From assembly GCA_963748405.1 (NCBI GenBank), contig CAVVIT010000006.1, positions 779,343 to 843,342 on the forward strand: 64,000 bases of DNA. The letters run 5' to 3'. Positions within the stretch are counted from its first letter, which is position 1; every line of letters starts with the position of its first letter. Source of the stretch: Fen-1273 sp963748405. Lineage in GTDB: Bacteria > Bacteroidota > Ignavibacteria > UBA10030 > UBA6906. The notes beneath the pieces were generated by a model that saw only the letters and a program-made list of their open reading frames with translations, had not been told where the DNA came from and did not search any database. This document shows positions 52,174 through 61,140 of the stretch, piece by piece. The translations under genes and the position numbers were made by a program.

Positions 52174-55100
52174 ATGATACGCAAGCTCGTTGCCTTTGCA
52201 CTCTCCCAGCGCCTCGCCACGCTGACGCTCCTCGCCTGCGCCATTGCGCTCGGCATATGGTCCTGGATCAACCTGAAGAAAACGGCATACCCCGACGTCG
52301 GCGACACGCAGGTCGTCGTGATCACCACGTTCCCCGGGAGGGCGGCCCTCGAGGTGGAACAGCAGATCACGCTTCCCCTAGAACGCGCCCTGAACGGCGT
52401 CCCCCGGGTGATCACGCTCCGGTCGAAGACTATCTTCGGCCTCTCCGTGGTCATGCTCACATTCGAGGACGGGGTGGACGATTATTTCGCCCGTCAGCGA
52501 GTCCTCGAAAAGCTCAACGACGCTGTTCTCCCGGACGGTGTGCAGCCGGTCCTGGGACCGCTCACCGGCCCCGTCGACGAGATCTTCCGTTACGTCATCG
52601 AGGCGTCCGACGACCGTACCCCGATGGAGCTCCGTACGCTCCAGGACTGGGTGATCACACCGCGTCTGCTGCAGGTCCCGGGCATTGCGGACGTCGTCAA
52701 TTTCGGGGGCCTCGTCAAACAGTACCACGTCATCACCGACCCGAACAAGCTCCTCCGGTACGGCCTGACCATTCAGAACGTCATGGACGCGATCACGGCC
52801 AACAACCTCAATACGGGGGGAAATATCATCAACCGGGGGGGGCAGGGTTTCGTCGTCCGGGGGATCGGCGCGATCCGGACGATGGAAGACATCGGGAACA
52901 TCGTCGTAACCTCGCGCAGCGGGGTGCCCGTTTTTGTGCGGAATCTCGCGAGCGTCGAGGAATTCCCCCTCCCCCCCGCCGGCGTCCTGGGATATGCGAT
53001 CCGGCTCAACGACAGCACGGTGACGGACGTCCCCTCGAGCATCCAGGGACTCATCGCCATGCGCAGGGGGGAGAACCCCTCGGACGTCGTCGAGGCGCTC
53101 AAGGACAGGGTGAGGGAGATTAATGAGACCGACCTCCCCGAGGGGGTAAGACTCCGCGTCACGTACGACCGGAGCGAGCTCGTCAACTACACAATTGAGA
53201 CGGTGTCCAAGACCCTCACGGAGGGGATCTTTATCGTCGTCATCGTGCTGATATTCTTCATCGGGAACGTCCGGTCCGCGCTCGTGGTCGCCACAACGAT
53301 CCCGATTTCCATGCTCTTCGCATTCACGATGATGAAGCTGACGGGCATTCCCGCGAACCTCCTTTCTCTCGGGGCCGTGGACTTCGGCATCATCGTGGAC
53401 GGCGCCGTCGTGATGGCGGAGAACATCATGCGGCGGTACCGCGACGCGACGCCGAAGGACAGGGCGGAGGGGATCATCCGCTACACGCTGACATCCGCGC
53501 AGGATGTCGGTCGGGAGATCTTCTTCTCCATTATGATCATCATCCTCGCGTACCTCCCCATCTTTTCGTTCCAGAGGGTCGAAGGAAGGCTCTTCTCCCC
53601 CATGGCGTTCACGCTCGCGTTCGCAATCATGGGCTCGATGATCCTCGCCCTCACCGTCATCCCGATCCTGATGACGATGGTCTTCAAGTCGCATTTTTCT
53701 TCGGAGCACCCGGGGGCGATCGAATGGCACAATCCGGTCTATGCCTGGATCGAACGCATGTACGAGCATACGATTGCGTGGGTGATCCGGCGGCCGTGGA
53801 CGACGGTCGGCGCGGCCTTCGGGGCCGTCGCCGTTGTCGTCCTGCTCGGGGTGAACACGATCGGCACCGAGTTCCTGCCCGAGCTTGACGAGGGCTCGTT
53901 CAACATCCGGTGCTTCTTCCCCGTCGGGATCTCGCTGCAGGAGGCCAACACCTACTGCGGGACGATCCGCAAAGTGATCAGCAGCCACAAACAGGTGACC
54001 GTCGTCCTTACGCAGCTGGGACGAAATGACGACGGGACGGACCCGTACGGGCCGAACAGGCTGGAAATCCTCGTCGCCCTGAAGGACTACGCCACGTGGA
54101 CGAGAGACACCTCCAAGGAGACCCTTTTGCTGAAGATGAAAAGCGAGCTCGAGGAATCAGTTCCCGGCGCCCTGATTTCGTTTTCTCAGCCGATCCTCGA
54201 CAACGTGACCGAGGCCGTGACAGGGAGCGTCGCAGACGTCGCCGTGCTCATCAACGGGAACGATCTCGACCTCATGAGGCTCGAGGCCGACACGATCCTC
54301 TCTGTGATCAGGACCATCCCGGGGGCCAGCGAGTACGGGATAGAGCAGGAGGGGAACCAGGCGCAACTTTCCGTGGACATAGACAGAAAAGCGGTGGCGC
54401 GGTTCGGAATCAACGTCAGCGACGTCCAGAGGATGATCGAGGCGGCGGTCGGAGGGAAGGCAATCGGGAAACTGTACGACGGAGACAGGCGATTCGACAT
54501 CGTCGTCCGGTACTCCCCCGAGTACCGCGGGTCCATCGAGGCAATCAAGAAGATGGAGATCGCCTCCCCCACCGGAGGCCGCATCCCCATGTCCGAGCTG
54601 GCGTCGATACGGCTTGTCGACGGACCGACAATTATCCAGCGGGAGGAAGGAAAACGCCAGATTTCCGTCCGGACGAACATCCGGGGACGGGATCAGGGCA
54701 GCTTCGTGAAGGAAGCGCAGGAGAAGGTGGCGCGCACGATCAACCTCCCGAAAGGATATTCCATCATGTGGGGAGGCGTGTACGAAAACCTCGCGCGCGC
54801 CGCGGCCCGGCTGGCGGTCGTCATCCCCCTTACCATCGGGATGATATTCCTCATCCTGTACGCCCTGTACAAGAACGTGAGGCACGTCGTCGTCGCCATC
54901 TCGACGATTCCGCTCGCCCTCATCGGGGGGATCGCTGCGCTGATGCTCCGGGGGTACCATTTCAACGTGTCGGCGGGGGTGGGATTCATTTCGCTCTTCG
55001 GTGTCTCGATCATGTCGGGCGTGCTCTATGTCTCGCGGACAAACCGGCTGATAGAAGACAACGGGCTTACGCTCCACGACGCTGTGCAGAAGGCTGCGCA

Positions 55101-55344
55101 CATACAGCTTCGCCCGCGGCTGATGACGATGGCGCTCGCACTCCTCGGGCTGATCCCTGCGGCACTGGCGACGGGAATCGGGTCGGACGTCCAGCGGCCG
55201 CTGGCCACCGTCATCGTCGGAGGGCTTGCCTCCGCGCTCCTTCTGACACTCATCGTTCTTCCGGCCCTCTATCTCCTTCTCTCACGGAATGTTCCCGTCG
55301 CCGGCAACGGAGGAAAACACCCCGGAGGAACCGGCGCATCATGA
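52174..55344 (+). CDS. HME-type RND efflux pump (CzcA/CusA-like)
   Basis: This 1056-residue inner-membrane pump uses the proton gradient to drive heavy-metal export. It has the N-terminal helix and periplasmic loop (KTAYPDVGDTQVVV, FPGRAALEVEQQITLPLE), the proton-relay helix 4 signature DFGIIVDGAVVMAEN beginning at D403, and a repeated second half with FLPELDEGSFNIRCFFP. The signature D-F-G-x-I-V-D-G belongs to the heavy-metal-efflux class. The metal is not determined. The stop overlaps the next gene as ATGA. It is the closest relative of the pump at 61137. Confidence 0.95.
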   Translation: MIRKLVAFALSQRLATLTLLACAIALGIWSWINLKKTAYPDVGDTQVVVITTFPGRAALEVEQQITLPLERALNGVPRVITLRSKTIFGLSVVMLTFEDGVDDYFARQRVLEKLNDAVLPDGVQPVLGPLTGPVDEIFRYVIEASDDRTPMELRTLQDWVITPRLLQVPGIADVVNFGGLVKQYHVITDPNKLLRYGLTIQNVMDAITANNLNTGGNIINRGGQGFVVRGIGAIRTMEDIGNIVVTSRSGVPVFVRNLASVEEFPLPPAGVLGYAIRLNDSTVTDVPSSIQGLIAMRRGENPSDVVEALKDRVREINETDLPEGVRLRVTYDRSELVNYTIETVSKTLTEGIFIVVIVLIFFIGNVRSALVVATTIPISMLFAFTMMKLTGIPANLLSLGAVDFGIIVDGAVVMAENIMRRYRDATPKDRAEGIIRYTLTSAQDVGREIFFSIMIIILAYLPIFSFQRVEGRLFSPMAFTLAFAIMGSMILALTVIPILMTMVFKSHFSSEHPGAIEWHNPVYAWIERMYEHTIAWVIRRPWTTVGAAFGAVAVVVLLGVNTIGTEFLPELDEGSFNIRCFFPVGISLQEANTYCGTIRKVISSHKQVTVVLTQLGRNDDGTDPYGPNRLEILVALKDYATWTRDTSKETLLLKMKSELEESVPGALISFSQPILDNVTEAVTGSVADVAVLINGNDLDLMRLEADTILSVIRTIPGASEYGIEQEGNQAQLSVDIDRKAVARFGINVSDVQRMIEAAVGGKAIGKLYDGDRRFDIVVRYSPEYRGSIEAIKKMEIASPTGGRIPMSELASIRLVDGPTIIQREEGKRQISVRTNIRGRDQGSFVKEAQEKVARTINLPKGYSIMWGGVYENLARAAARLAVVIPLTIGMIFLILYALYKNVRHVVVAISTIPLALIGGIAALMLRGYHFNVSAGVGFISLFGVSIMSGVLYVSRTNRLIEDNGLTLHDAVQKAAHIQLRPRLMTMALALLGLIPAALATGIGSDVQRPLATVIVGGLASALLLTLIVLPALYLLLSRNVPVAGNGGKHPGGTGAS

Positions 55345-56390
55345 CCACCTCCAGCATTTCCATGTGGCTCGTGTCCGCACTGATCGGCTGCAGCGTCGCG
55401 GGCGCGGGACAAGGACGCCCGGACGTGGACACGGCCCGCGCCGGCCGGCCACCTCAGGAAGCATTCACTCTGTTTGCGATGAACGATTCGGTCCCCGGCG
55501 GCGGTGCGCCACCGCAACCCCCTGCCGTCCCGCGGGAGCAATTCGTGTGGGCGGGGTCTCCCCGGGTCACGATGGACGGCGCAATGCCGAACCTGGCCAC
55601 GCAGATCCGTCCACTGCCCGCGGCGATCGTCGCCGGTGCGTATTTCGGAAGCCTCACCTGGCTCCATTTCTATCAGGAACGGACGATCTGGGCGGCCGGA
55701 GCGACGTTCCACGTCGTCGATGACTGGGATGAATCCCTGAGTGCGAACTACGGCGGCCACTTCACCGGCGGGTATTTCCTGTCCTATGTCTCAACGGAAA
55801 TGCTCCTGACGTCGGGGTTCAGCCTCACGGCAGCCACGATACTCGGCAGCGTGATGGGATTTGCCTATCAGTGGTACGTGGAAGTGCTCGACGGTTACGG
55901 CAGGGACTACGGCTGGTCGCCGGGTGAAGTGACGTTTCAATCCGCGGGCGCACTGTTCTATTTCTGCTCCTGCTACTCGCCGTTTCTCCAGAATTTCACT
56001 CCGAAGGCGGACTACTATCCCGCCCCCTGGTTCGGGGACAGGAAGAAGGCGTTTGCCAAGACCCCGATCGACGATTACAGCGCGTGGACGTTCTGGATGT
56101 CGGCGAACATCCACAATCTCTCCGGGGCGGACGGGAGGACATTCTGGCCGGACTGGCTCAACCTGGCGGTCGGGTACTCCGCGCGCGATCTCGGATATCC
56201 CGACAGGTACCGGGTCCTCGTCTTCGGGCTTGATCTTAACCTTGCGAAGATCCTCCCCGAAGGAGGACCCGTGTGGAACTGGTGGCGGCAGACACTCGGC
56301 TTCCTGAAGATCCCGGGACCCGCCCTGGAATTCCAGCTCAAGAAGGAAACGCGTCTCTACCTCTGTTATCCGTTCAAGATCAATTTCTGA
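55341..56390 (+). CDS. DUF2279-type (YfiM-like) exported protein, paralogue of 20409
   Basis: This 349-residue protein has a hydrophobic N-terminus (MWLVSALIGCSVAGAG) and a low-complexity Pro/Gly-rich stretch. The DUF2279 pattern follows: a GGHFTGGYFLSYVSTEMLLTSGFS helix and YQWYVEVLDGYGRDYGWSPGE. Its ATG overlaps the pump stop. It and the protein at 20409-21287 share the order and wording of these segments, so they are paralogues placed at two different loci. An envelope role with the efflux pump is suggested by position. Confidence 0.75.
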   Translation: MTTSSISMWLVSALIGCSVAGAGQGRPDVDTARAGRPPQEAFTLFAMNDSVPGGGAPPQPPAVPREQFVWAGSPRVTMDGAMPNLATQIRPLPAAIVAGAYFGSLTWLHFYQERTIWAAGATFHVVDDWDESLSANYGGHFTGGYFLSYVSTEMLLTSGFSLTAATILGSVMGFAYQWYVEVLDGYGRDYGWSPGEVTFQSAGALFYFCSCYSPFLQNFTPKADYYPAPWFGDRKKAFAKTPIDDYSAWTFWMSANIHNLSGADGRTFWPDWLNLAVGYSARDLGYPDRYRVLVFGLDLNLAKILPEGGPVWNWWRQTLGFLKIPGPALEFQLKKETRLYLCYPFKINF

Positions 56391-56406
56391 CCCGGTCGAG
56401 CTCACC

Positions 56407-57072
56407 ATGGCATTTGATTGCAGGTCCATCGTCCGCAGGATGACCGCCTCCGCGGGTCTCCTCGTTCTGTCGGTGACCTGTTCCGTTCCGGCATTCTCCC
56501 AGGAAAAGGTCACGATGGGAATCGGGATCAGTTTCAATCCTGCAGCCGCGGCGGGGGACAGGAATTCCCTCTTTCAATCGACCGGGCTGGCGGATTATTA
56601 TCTGACGGCCCAGATCGGCGACATCCTCAGGACAGAATTCCAGTTCGGCCTCCTCGTTCGTTCTGAAGATCAGACCTACGGCGATTCGCTCGGCGTGTTC
56701 AACGGGCACACTTCCGGGGTCATATTCCGGTTCGGGTTCGGAGCTTTTTACACGTGGCGCCCGGATTCGAGTTTCACGGTGTATGCAGGTCCCCGCACGG
56801 GCGTTCTGGCCTCCAGCGACTACGTGAGCTACTCCCGCCCGTCGGCGGGGTATGCCGGACAGAAGACCATATGGGGCGCGTTTTTCATCAGCGCGTGTTT
56901 CGGCGCCGAGTATGCCCTGTCCCGTCATCTGTCTCTCGGCGGAGAGTTCCAGCTCACGAGCACGGGGTTCGGCGTCCCGAACGAGACTCCTGCGGCTACA
57001 GTATATCCCCGGGATTTCACACAAAACGTCTACTCGACGAACGCGCTCGTGTTCGCGCGCTTTTTCTTCTAG
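56407..57072 (+). CDS. Predicted outer-membrane beta-barrel protein
   Basis: This 221-residue protein has a signal peptide (AGLLVLSVTCSVPAFSQ) followed by alternating strands: GVIFRFGFGAFYTWRPDSSFTVY and HLSLGGEFQLTSTGFGV. It ends with an aromatic C-terminal strand (ALVFARFFF), the usual signal for outer-membrane assembly. It lies 16 bases after the DUF2279-type gene in the same direction. The family is not recognised. Confidence 0.7.
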   Translation: MAFDCRSIVRRMTASAGLLVLSVTCSVPAFSQEKVTMGIGISFNPAAAAGDRNSLFQSTGLADYYLTAQIGDILRTEFQFGLLVRSEDQTYGDSLGVFNGHTSGVIFRFGFGAFYTWRPDSSFTVYAGPRTGVLASSDYVSYSRPSAGYAGQKTIWGAFFISACFGAEYALSRHLSLGGEFQLTSTGFGVPNETPAATVYPRDFTQNVYSTNALVFARFFF

Positions 57073-57130
57073 GCGGCTGCGAACCGGGGCCGGGTCATCG
57101 TCGTCTGTCGAACCTGCGAAGGAGGTGTCC

Positions 57131-57430
57131 GTGCTCGAAGTCTCGATGTTCCTCGATGAGGATGATCAGTACAACGGAAAACGCGCCGATGAATACATCA
57201 TGCGCTATCTGATGCATCACGGGATCAGGGGCGCATCGGTCTTTCCGGCGCTCATGGGGTACGGCCAGAAGCACCATCTGCATCACACCAGGGGACTGGG
57301 AAGCGTGGATGAAGGACCGATCATGGTCCTGTTCATCGACGACGAAGAGAAGGTGCGGTCCGTTCTCCCCCATCTCAAGGAGGTGATGAAAGACGGGCTG
57401 ATCGTGACCAAACGCGTCGATGCGGCGTAA
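57131..57430 (+). CDS. DUF190-family PII-like protein, His-rich
   Basis: This 99-residue protein starts at GTG (57131) with AAGGAGGT four bases upstream. It has the DUF190 fold pattern: a first strand SMFLDEDDQY, a helix ADEYIMRYLMHHGIRGASVFPALMGYG, a second strand PIMVLFIDDEEKVRSVLPHLKEVM and an end LIVTKRVD. DUF190 proteins resemble PII signalling proteins. This copy carries a HHLHH stretch in the central loop that could bind metal, which the copy at 60838 lacks. It lies between the first pump cluster and the DUF5683-like gene. Confidence 0.85.
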   Translation: MLEVSMFLDEDDQYNGKRADEYIMRYLMHHGIRGASVFPALMGYGQKHHLHHTRGLGSVDEGPIMVLFIDDEEKVRSVLPHLKEVMKDGLIVTKRVDAA

Positions 57431-57485
57431 GGCTCTTCTCGAAGGGAGAGGCCATCGGTGATTGCATCACATCGTGGAGGACGCA

Positions 57486-58415
57486 ATGCAGGGTTTGAAG
57501 AGGATCGGGCGGATGGCAGCAACCATTTCACCGTTGTTTATCGCCGCCCTGTGCCGGGCCGGAGATCCCGTGTCATGCGTCCTTGTCCACGGCGACACGT
57601 CGGCTGCACCGCCGTTCGTCAACGCACGGCTAGATTTTGAACGACCGGGGGATCCGTCGTTGAACGGCCAGGAGGAGGGAATCGCCCCTCAGGTCACACA
57701 GCGGAAATCCCCCTGGCTTGCGGCCGGGTTCTCAATCATCGTTCCCGGCGCAGGCGAATTCTATTCCGAGAGCTATCTCAGGTCGGCGGTCTTCCTGGCC
57801 GCGGAAGCCGCACTCTGGGCGCTCGCATACACGTACGAGCAGAAAGGGAACCACCAGACCGATTACTTCCAGAATTTTGCCAATGTCCACTGGAACGTCG
57901 TAAAATACGCCCAGTACGCACAGGATCACCTGAACCCTCCCAACGGACCGTACAACTGGCTGATCCCGGGAACTGCAGGTGACCCGCCGTGGATGAGAAT
58001 CAACTGGCCGGAACTCAACAGGATGGAATCGGATATCGGCGGGACCGCCTCCGGGAGCTATTACTCGCACCAGCTCCCCGCGTACAACACGCAGTCGTAT
58101 TACGAGCTGATCGGAAAATACCCCCAGTTCAACCAGGGCTGGGATGATTCACCCCCGTCGTTCGCGTACGGGAATCCGCTGACGCCCGAATTGCTCTATT
58201 ACTCGGGACAGCGCGGGCTGGCGAACACCTACTACGTGAGGTCGAGCCTCTATGTCGGCATCACGGTCGTCAACCACGTCGTCAGCGCAATCGATGCCGT
58301 GCTCACAGCGGGATCGTACAACAGGGGCCTGCATGCCTCGGTGGGATCGCTGACAATCCCCGCTGTCGGGGGGATCGTGATGGTTCCTGCATTCTGTGTG
58401 AAATACGGACTTTAG
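57486..58415 (+). CDS. DUF5683-like membrane protein
   Basis: This 309-residue protein has an N-terminal export segment (TISPLFIAALCRAG). The DUF5683-like core is SPWLAAGFSIIVPGAGEFYSESYLRSAVFLAAEAALWALAY in outline, a helix pair with a P-G-x-G-E/Q-F-Y turn. A loop rich in aromatic and acidic residues follows, and helices near the end (SSLYVGITVVNHVVSAIDAVL). The start at 57486 is chosen for GGAGG five bases upstream; TTG at 57462 is the alternative. Such proteins sit in the cell envelope; the role is unknown. Confidence 0.75.
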   Translation: MQGLKRIGRMAATISPLFIAALCRAGDPVSCVLVHGDTSAAPPFVNARLDFERPGDPSLNGQEEGIAPQVTQRKSPWLAAGFSIIVPGAGEFYSESYLRSAVFLAAEAALWALAYTYEQKGNHQTDYFQNFANVHWNVVKYAQYAQDHLNPPNGPYNWLIPGTAGDPPWMRINWPELNRMESDIGGTASGSYYSHQLPAYNTQSYYELIGKYPQFNQGWDDSPPSFAYGNPLTPELLYYSGQRGLANTYYVRSSLYVGITVVNHVVSAIDAVLTAGSYNRGLHASVGSLTIPAVGGIVMVPAFCVKYGL

Positions 58416-58431
58416 AGGGAGAGCGACGGAG

Positions 58432-58662
58432 ATGAAGACCACAGTGATCGACGGGATAGAGATCCCCTACGCCCTTCGCGAGATCGAGAGGATCGACCCG
58501 GCCATCGTCGGGCACGCCACCCTCTTCAGGGAGAGAGGGGACTCGTACGTGATCGCGGAATTGCGGGGAAACGTCAGGGAGGCCCTGATCGCGGATTACA
58601 GGACGCGGCCGCGAGATTCCTTCCCTGAAATCGTGATGTACAGCGGATCAAAACCCGGGTAA
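58432..58662 (+). CDS. Small protein of unknown function
   Basis: This 76-residue protein starts 16 bases after the DUF5683-like gene with GGAG in the leader. It has no signal peptide or membrane segment and no recognised domain; short strand-helix patterns (YVIAELRGNVREALIADYR) suggest a compact fold. The close spacing and direction support a shared transcript with the efflux-side genes. A false prediction is possible at this length. Confidence 0.5.
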   Translation: MKTTVIDGIEIPYALREIERIDPAIVGHATLFRERGDSYVIAELRGNVREALIADYRTRPRDSFPEIVMYSGSKPG

Positions 58663-58730
58663 CACTTCCGGCGCCGCGAGAGTATTTCCGCAGAGGAGGC
58701 GCCCATTGACCCATGCGTTTGACGCCGGCC

Positions 58731-60527
58731 CTACCTGGCAAAGCTCGCAGAGATTCTGCTCCCCTGCCCGCCAGTGACGGTCAGTTCCCCCCCGATTTGC
58801 TCGCACAGCATCTTGACAAGCGGAAGCCCCATGCTCCCCGCGGCATTGAAATCGAATCCGGACGGGAGCCCGACGCCGTCGTCGGCAAGCACCAGCGTGA
58901 TCCTGCCGACGGCCTCCCGCAGGGTCACGCTGATCGTTCCAGCCCTCTCCCCGGGAAAGGCGTACTTCACCGCATTGGTCAGGAGTTCGTTGACGATGAG
59001 TCCGAGCGGTACAGCGCGTTTGACATCAAGCTGGACGGGATCCAGGTCCGTCGAGAGTGAGATCCGGCTCGAGTCGGTGACGTACGTCCGGAAAATCGTA
59101 TGTGCAAGCCTGTCAAGGTACCCGCGGAGGTCGACGCTCTCCGGGTCCCCCGAACTGAAAAGCTGGTCATACAGCGTCGACATCGAATAAATCCGGGTCT
59201 GTGCTTCCCTGAACACCTGCCGTGATTTCTCGTCGGAGATCTTGCGCATCTCGAGTCCCAGGAGACTCGAGATGATTGCAAGGTTGTTTTTCACACGGTG
59301 CTGGAGCTCCTTCAGGAGCATCTCCTTTTCGTCCACCATGCGCTGCAGATTTTCCTCCGCTTTCTTGCGGGGGGTGATATCGCGGGCCGTCGTATGCATG
59401 AAAGACGTGCCGTCGACGATGACGCGCCGGTTGCTGAATTCCGTGTCGACCTTCGTGCCGTCCTTTCGTCGCGTCTTCGCCTCGCTCAGCGAATCCTCCC
59501 CCGCCATGATCCGGTCAAACCAGAGTCTGTACGCGAGCTGATCATCTTGCTCGTGGAGGTCCGGAATTCGCATCCGGAGCAATTCCTCCCTGGAATATCC
59601 TGTGAGCGCGCTGGCGGCAGAGTTTGCGTCGATGAACCGGGAATCCGTCCCTGTGATAAACACCGCGTCCTGCGATCCCTCGAATATGGCTTCCCTCCAC
59701 GCAAGCGATTTCTTCAGGTTGGCTTCCGCGAGCTTCCTCCCCGAGACCTCTGCCGTCAACTCGGCATTCAACCTCTCGAGATTCACCGTCCGCTCGAGCA
59801 CCCTGGTCTCGAGCTGCGCATTGATCCTCCTGACCTCTTCCCTCCCGTGTTCAATCTGCTTCCGAAGGAAGAAATCCGTCCTCGTGTTCCTTTCGATGGC
59901 GTAGGAGGCCATCATCCCAATGATGTTCACCGAACCGAAGATAAAGGCGTTCCCCAGCAGGAACATCCCCTGCGTGTGCACTGATCCGGCGACGGCGGCG
60001 GAATACAGGAGCACGATGGCCCAGGCCGTGGCTGTCCCCCAGACGAACCGGAGGCGGACAACGGTGAACCCGAATAACACGATGAGCGGCAGACCACCGG
60101 AATACAGGAAATTTGCCGGCGACCCGGCCCTGAGGATCATGGCAATGCTCCCTGCGCCCGTTACAAGGAGCACCGTACAGAGCACGGGAGGCAAGAAACG
60201 GCGGATCCCTGTCCATCGGGTGAGCAGGATGAGGAGGGCCACCACGGGAATCAGGACCGCACACCTGACGGTCCACATATAATACATGTCTTCAGGGACG
60301 GCAAAGATATCGAGGACGCTGAAGGCGGCGATGATCACCGCCCCGACGATCACGGACGTTCTGATCTGTTTCAGCGACCGACTGTAGTAGTCTTCGAGGA
60401 ATTCCTTTTCGAGGTGCGCGTCTTCCCCTGAAAACGCAAGTGTCAGGGGATTCAAATGAATCCCGGTTTCATCAACATCGCTTTCTTTTGCACGGCCGGA
60501 CACACCGGGTCGTATGTGGTTTGACAT
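58731..60527 (-). CDS. Membrane sensor histidine kinase (HisKA_2 type) with PAS domain
   Basis: This protein of about 598 residues has six hydrophobic helices (about 55-205), a coiled coil (about 215-265), a PAS domain (about 270-390, ending DITPRKKAEENLQ), and a HisKA_2 helix with phospho-acceptor H410 in ELQHRVKNNLAIISSLL. The ATPase domain closes the protein with NELLTNAVKYA and DDGVGLP. The HisKA_2 class usually works with atypical response regulators; none adjoins it. It lies between the two RND clusters on the opposite strand. The start is ATG 60527 or GTG 60530; neither has a clear Shine-Dalgarno. Confidence 0.9.
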   Translation of the reverse strand: MSNHIRPGVSGRAKESDVDETGIHLNPLTLAFSGEDAHLEKEFLEDYYSRSLKQIRTSVIVGAVIIAAFSVLDIFAVPEDMYYMWTVRCAVLIPVVALLILLTRWTGIRRFLPPVLCTVLLVTGAGSIAMILRAGSPANFLYSGGLPLIVLFGFTVVRLRFVWGTATAWAIVLLYSAAVAGSVHTQGMFLLGNAFIFGSVNIIGMMASYAIERNTRTDFFLRKQIEHGREEVRRINAQLETRVLERTVNLERLNAELTAEVSGRKLAEANLKKSLAWREAIFEGSQDAVFITGTDSRFIDANSAASALTGYSREELLRMRIPDLHEQDDQLAYRLWFDRIMAGEDSLSEAKTRRKDGTKVDTEFSNRRVIVDGTSFMHTTARDITPRKKAEENLQRMVDEKEMLLKELQHRVKNNLAIISSLLGLEMRKISDEKSRQVFREAQTRIYSMSTLYDQLFSSGDPESVDLRGYLDRLAHTIFRTYVTDSSRISLSTDLDPVQLDVKRAVPLGLIVNELLTNAVKYAFPGERAGTISVTLREAVGRITLVLADDGVGLPSGFDFNAAGSMGLPLVKMLCEQIGGELTVTGGQGSRISASFAR

Positions 60528-60837
60528 CACTCAGTTCAGGGAGTGTGACGGAAAGGAATGGAAAAGGTACGTGTACAACGCGTCCGGAATATAGCGGAGA
60601 GGTTTGCCAATTGCGACTCCGGAGTTTCCAGAGACATTTTTTTATTGTTTGGTTTTCGCAGTTATCTTTGTGACCTCTCTCCGTTCATTGCATGGGCGAA
60701 CGATAGCACAACACTGAAAAGTGTTTCTTCTTCGCGACGAATGGCGTGCCGGTGGGCCGCCTTGATTCTCAACCCGGGAGCGGATACATTGGTGTATCCA
60801 CCGCTTCGGCATCACCAATTACCGGAGGCACCGTTCC
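60528..60837 (+). promoter_or_regulatory. Intergenic region with a Bacteroidota-type promoter element
   Basis: This gap of about 310 bases separates the sensor kinase and the second DUF190 gene and has no gene that I can support. On the plus strand TATCTTTG (60663-60670) matches the Bacteroidota -7 element TAnnTTTG. A T-rich stretch lies around the expected -33 position (60638-60646). It would drive DUF190 and the second RND pump. The leader is about 160 bases; I see no obvious riboswitch in it. Confidence 0.4.
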
Positions 60838-61140
60838 ATGATGATGCAAATTCAGCTCTTCCTCGATGAGGAGGACTCGTTCCAGGATCACCCCTCAGCC
60901 GAGCATATTCTGCGCTACCTCCTTCATCACAAGATCATTGGGGCGACGATGTTCAGGGGCCATATGGGGTTCGGCGCGCGGAGGCACCTGAACGCCCCCC
61001 GGAGGATCGCCGCGAGCGACGCCAACCCGGTGATGATCGTCTTCATCGATGATGAAGAGAAGGTTTTGCAGGTCCTCCCCCACCTGAAGGAGGTCCTCGG
61101 GGACGGCCTGATCGTCTCGCAACGAGTCGAGCGACTATGA
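60838..61140 (+). CDS. DUF190-family PII-like protein coupled to an RND pump
   Basis: This 100-residue protein is a paralogue of the one at 57131, with the same strand-helix order (MQIQLFLDEEDSF, HILRYLLHHKIIGATMFRGHMGFG, VMIVFIDDEEKVLQVLPHLKEV, LIVSQRVER). It has ARRHLNAPRR where the first copy has its HHLHH loop. Its TGA overlaps the ATG of the second RND pump, so the two proteins are made together, which suggests a regulatory or assembly link. GGAGG lies nine bases before the first of three ATGs. Confidence 0.88.
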   Translation: MMMQIQLFLDEEDSFQDHPSAEHILRYLLHHKIIGATMFRGHMGFGARRHLNAPRRIAASDANPVMIVFIDDEEKVLQVLPHLKEVLGDGLIVSQRVERL

